DNA from: an uncultured Collinsella sp.
Lineage (GTDB): Bacteria; Actinomycetota; Coriobacteriia; Coriobacteriales; Coriobacteriaceae
Direction: 5' to 3'
DNA: 6,833 nucleotides
NCBI GenBank assembly: GCA_900758845.1
Contig: CAAESW010000015.1
Coordinates: 1-6,833, forward strand
Made by a program: the position numbers and the translations under genes. Under the pieces are notes generated by a model that saw only the letters and a program-made list of their open reading frames with translations, ran no database searches and was not told the origin of the DNA. Positions 4,473-6,833 of this stretch are shown here, piece after piece; within the stretch, counting starts at the first letter, position 1; every line of letters begins with the position of its first letter.

Positions 4473-4497
4473 GGCAGACTCCAGCGCGGAGTCTGCC
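4473..4497 (-). terminator. Intrinsic terminator of the pilin transcript
   Basis: GGCAGACTCC (4473-4482) pairs perfectly with GGAGTCTGCC (4488-4497) over a 5-base loop. Read on the minus strand it is followed by TCGTTCTTTTT. It lies 103 bases after the pilin stop and separates the pilin gene from the small toxin promoter. The 103 bases between (4498-4600) hold only a weak CATCCC/GGGATG hairpin at 4567-4588. Confidence 0.85.
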
Positions 4498-4600
4498 CCG
4501 AAAAGAAAATGGCAAAGCAAGAACGTGGATGGACGAGAAAAGTGTCCGCAAGTCTCATGGCCATCACATCCCACCTGCCAAAGGGATGGGTGAGCGAGCG

Positions 4601-6418
4601 TTACTCCTGCTCGGACTCCTCAGCCTGCTTACGGCTGCGGATGAGGTGCGCCACGCCGATGCACAGCACCGCGCCACCAGCGATCCAAGTGAAGGTCACG
4701 CCGTTGAGACCGGTCAGCGGGAGGCCGACATGCTTGGTATCGCCAACGGTGATGTTGAAGGTGCCATCGGTGACCTTGTCCGAGCCGTCCTGCGCCGTTA
4801 GCCTGTTATCACCGGCTTTCTTATCGGTAAGGCCAGCGATGACCTTGTCACTCTGGTTCTTGACATCAAGCTTGCCAGAGAGCGCAGTAAGACCAGCGTT
4901 CGGATCAATGGCGTTCATGGTCGGCTTGATCTCGAAGGTGAAGGGTTCGACCTTGGTGTAACCACCGGGAGCAGAAGTTTCCGTGACCGTATAGACGCCA
5001 GCATCGAGACCGGTAAGCGTAAGGACACCATTGGGGTCCATCGAAAGCTCAACCTTGCTGTCGCTCAAAGTGCCGTCACTCTTGACATATTTAACGTTTG
5101 CGCTGTTCTCGTCACCGTTAGTTGTGTCACCAGCGGCGATGGTGAACTTAGCACCTTGCAGCGCCTTCTCAGTGCCAAGGTCAACCTTGTTGATCTTGAG
5201 GCCGTAGGTATAGTCCACGACGGTGTCGGGCGCCGAGGTGCCAGTGCCTGCGACCATGGGGTTGTTAGAATACTCGAGCGTAACAGTATTGGGGTTGCCC
5301 TCCAGCTTGTTGTTGGCCCCTGCAATAACCGCCTTTGCGTTGAGCTTTGCCTTGTAGAAGACAACAATATTGGTGTTGGCATTGATCGTAAGCGTTCCGC
5401 CATTTTTCGCGGTGGCCGACTTCAGCCCATTGGTTCCAATAAAGTTAACTGTCAAAACACGCTGATTTGACTCAGAAGGGGCATCCACATCGTAGCTAGT
5501 CGGATTAATCTCGGTGTATTCACCATTATTCAGCGCATAAACGCTGATCGAGCCTTTGATGTAGTCGAGACCGTCCGTCAGCTGATCCTTGAACTTGTAG
5601 GAATAGGTGTCGTAGCTATCGTAGTTGTCCGCAATCGTACCGGTGAGCCGGTAGTTGACCTCCTGGCCGACCTGGGAGTCCGCAGCGTCCGCCCAGTCAG
5701 TCTCGCCGGTAATGTCACCGCCCGCCACCTTAGAAGCATTGAGGATCTTTTTCTCGACCGTGGGGATGCTGGTCTTCTCAGTTACAGTCACGGCTCCGCC
5801 GCCCACGAGGGCGAAAATCGGAGACGTGCCGGTGTTCTTCTTGGCATTGTCCAGACTACTTTCGTCGGTCACAAACAAATAATAGCCAGAACCGTCGGTG
5901 GCACTCCAAGGCCGTCCGGCAGCGATACCAGAAGCGGTCGGAGTTTCATTCTTTACGACATTCGCAACTGCGTAGAGAACATTGTCAGTGGCGACTCGCG
6001 TCCCCTTAATAGTTCCGTCAGCTGAACTCGCAGTCGAGCCAACCGCATTCGCCATAAGAAATTCGGCGACATCCTGAGCCGTGGGTTTATCGGGAAGTTT
6101 AGTCACATTGGGTGCATTGTAACCGCTCCAGCCCGTGATGGCGTTAATCACTTTGTTGCCAAGCTCGGAGTTAGCCCACTCAATGTTCTGAGCAATCTTG
6201 CCCTTCGTCTGGTCGTCGGTCACCGTAGCCTTGAAGATCTGATACGCCTTGTACGTGGCGTCCTGGTTGTCGCCAATATTGTTGATGGTGATGATATTGG
6301 TCGTAGTAGTCGCACCCTCCGCCGCAAACGCCATGGTCACCGGGGCCATGACGCCGCCGAAGCTCAACGCCGCCGTAAGGCCGGCGGTTACTGCCAGGCG
6401 TGCGATGTTCTTGCTCAT
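4601..6418 (-). CDS. SpaA-type isopeptide-forming major pilin (LPLTG-anchored)
   Basis: This 605-residue precursor is the likely shaft subunit of a sortase-built pilus. A signal peptide (about 1-33, cleavage after AFAA) is followed by an N-terminal domain to about 210. VTVTEK ends it, with Lys215 a candidate pilin-motif lysine. The next domain begins PTVEKKILNASK (219-230) and ends LEYSNNP (381-387); Lys223 or Lys224 and an Asn in YSNN are typical isopeptide partners. A SpaA/Cna-B domain follows, with LKINKVD (Lys411), LQGAKFTI and the E-box YTVTETSAPGGY (Glu480). The C-terminus has LPLTG (566-570), a membrane helix and a charged tail. I chose ATG 6418 because it gives a clean signal peptide; GGAGG lies rather far upstream (14 bases), and in-frame ATGs up to 6490 add a hydrophilic extension. 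Its partner is the class C sortase at 842-1780. Confidence 0.93.
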   Translation of the reverse strand: MSKNIARLAVTAGLTAALSFGGVMAPVTMAFAAEGATTTTNIITINNIGDNQDATYKAYQIFKATVTDDQTKGKIAQNIEWANSELGNKVINAITGWSGYNAPNVTKLPDKPTAQDVAEFLMANAVGSTASSADGTIKGTRVATDNVLYAVANVVKNETPTASGIAAGRPWSATDGSGYYLFVTDESSLDNAKKNTGTSPIFALVGGGAVTVTEKTSIPTVEKKILNASKVAGGDITGETDWADAADSQVGQEVNYRLTGTIADNYDSYDTYSYKFKDQLTDGLDYIKGSISVYALNNGEYTEINPTSYDVDAPSESNQRVLTVNFIGTNGLKSATAKNGGTLTINANTNIVVFYKAKLNAKAVIAGANNKLEGNPNTVTLEYSNNPMVAGTGTSAPDTVVDYTYGLKINKVDLGTEKALQGAKFTIAAGDTTNGDENSANVKYVKSDGTLSDSKVELSMDPNGVLTLTGLDAGVYTVTETSAPGGYTKVEPFTFEIKPTMNAIDPNAGLTALSGKLDVKNQSDKVIAGLTDKKAGDNRLTAQDGSDKVTDGTFNITVGDTKHVGLPLTGLNGVTFTWIAGGAVLCIGVAHLIRSRKQAEESEQE

Positions 6419-6507
6419 GCTCGTCTTCTTTTCCTCCGTTTTCCGGTTGGTTCTCATTCGATCGGTCATCATCTGTCTGTGTCTTAACATCTACTTCGCT
6501 ACGTCTC

Positions 6508-6526
6508 GCCCCGCTCTCTGTGGGGC
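6508..6526 (-). promoter_or_regulatory. Short GC hairpin between two surface-protein genes
   Basis: GCCCC (6508-6512) pairs with GGGGC (6522-6526) over 9 bases, starting 6 bases after the stop of the upstream surface-protein gene. No T run follows on the minus strand and no convincing promoter is seen before the pilin start, so the two genes may share a transcript with this as a processing or attenuation point that alters subunit ratios. Confidence 0.3.
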
Positions 6527-6532
6527 TGCCAG

Positions 6533-6833
6533 CTACTCTTTATGGCTGCCACCTCCCCGCTTGACCAGGAGCGCGACCACGATGAGCGCGGCTCCGGCGA
6601 CCACTGCGGCGGCCGCGGCGTACATTGCCATATCGCCAGTCGAGGGCATAAAGCCTCCGGTGAAGATGCTAGGGGGCGTGCCGGCGGGCGAGTTGATGAG
6701 CGACGCCTCCAGGCTGCCCGTCGACCCATCCGCGCTGTCGGCGCGCAGGGGCGACTCGGCCGTGATGGTGAGTTTGGGCTTGGCGGCGGCCACCTGGTCG
6801 ACGTCCAGGCCCTCGGCCTTGACCGTCACGGAG
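6533..6833 (-). CDS. C-terminus of a cell-wall-anchored surface protein, probably an accessory or tip pilin (partial)
   Basis: The last 100 or so codons of a larger gene are visible; its start lies beyond the right edge. The end has a sorting-signal build: MPSTGD, then a long hydrophobic stretch (Ala/Val-rich, about 20 residues) and a short basic tail (VKRGGGSHKE). The motif has Met where LPxTG has Leu. The part before it is Ser/Gly/Thr/Pro-rich and linker-like (SPLRADSADGSTGSLEAS). Position directly upstream of the major pilin on the same strand, 114 bases apart, fits the usual order of tip or basal pilin, then shaft pilin, then sortase. A general LPxTG surface protein is the alternative; no adhesive domain is in view. 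Confidence 0.8.
   Translation of the reverse strand, partial: SVTVKAEGLDVDQVAAAKPKLTITAESPLRADSADGSTGSLEASLINSPAGTPPSIFTGGFMPSTGDMAMYAAAAAVVAGAALIVVALLVKRGGGSHKE

Noticed and set aside
4567..4588. CATCCC/GGGATG hairpin just after the pilin stop as main terminator
   Set aside because: Short stem and no T run; the hairpin at 4473-4497 with TTCTTTTT is far better.
4167..4961. Plus-strand open frame of 264 codons crossing the pilin end, its terminator and the toxin gene
   Set aside because: It runs antisense through two supported genes and a terminator, has no ribosome binding site and no recognisable domain.
6419..6490. Upstream starts for the pilin gene
   Set aside because: They add up to 24 hydrophilic, charged residues before the signal peptide and have no better ribosome binding site, although the chosen site has long spacing.
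1..6833. Transposase, integrase or attachment site that would explain an inserted TA module
   Set aside because: No such gene or flanking target duplication is visible in the window, so insertion remains an inference from gene order.

Overview
The window reads as a chromosomal segment of a moderately GC-rich Gram-positive bacterium, most likely a Collinsella-like member of the Coriobacteriia. This rests on a GatC-GatA operon, class C sortase plus isopeptide pilin, Gram-positive LexA boxes and the GC-rich style of the genes; the genus is inference, not proof. Every recognised protein gene is on the minus strand, so the biological order runs from high to low coordinates.

Layout on the minus strand: (1) 6833-6533, the C-terminus of a cell-wall-anchored surface protein, probably an accessory or tip pilin, cut by the window edge; (2) 6418-4601, a complete SpaA-type major pilin with signal peptide, isopeptide domains and an LPLTG sorting signal, followed by a strong terminator at 4497-4473; (3) 4421-3704, a gene-poor stretch holding two tandem copies of a compact unit; (4) 3615-1892, an overlapping two-gene AbiE-like (type IV) toxin-antitoxin or phage-defence pair; (5) 1780-842, a class C pilin-polymerising sortase; (6) 841-495, an intergenic region with 21-bp tandem repeats and a perfect 15-bp inverted repeat; (7) 494-1, gatC and the start of gatA, translationally coupled housekeeping genes for Gln-tRNA(Gln)/Asn-tRNA(Asn) formation.

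The most interesting part is 3704-4421. The complete copy contains a 50-codon ORF (4295-4143, minus) for a hydrophobic peptide with a very basic tail, a good ribosome binding site, and a promoter region carrying a near-ideal Gram-positive LexA (SOS) box. It is convergent with a short predicted plus-strand RNA of about 100 nt (about 4052-4148) that has its own -10 element and shares a bidirectional terminator with the peptide gene. This is the architecture of type I toxin-antitoxin loci such as txpA/ratA or bsrG/SR4, here with SOS control as in tisB. The other copy (3704-3931) keeps the RNA, terminator and LexA box but has lost almost all of the toxin ORF, apparently through recombination between two 10-bp near-identical repeats. 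A stem of the RNA carries a compensatory base-pair change between copies, which supports a real structured RNA.

Taken together, pilin and sortase C, which normally sit side by side, are separated here by about 2.8 kb of toxin-antitoxin/defence genes. I infer that a defence/TA module was inserted into, or accumulated in, a pilus locus.
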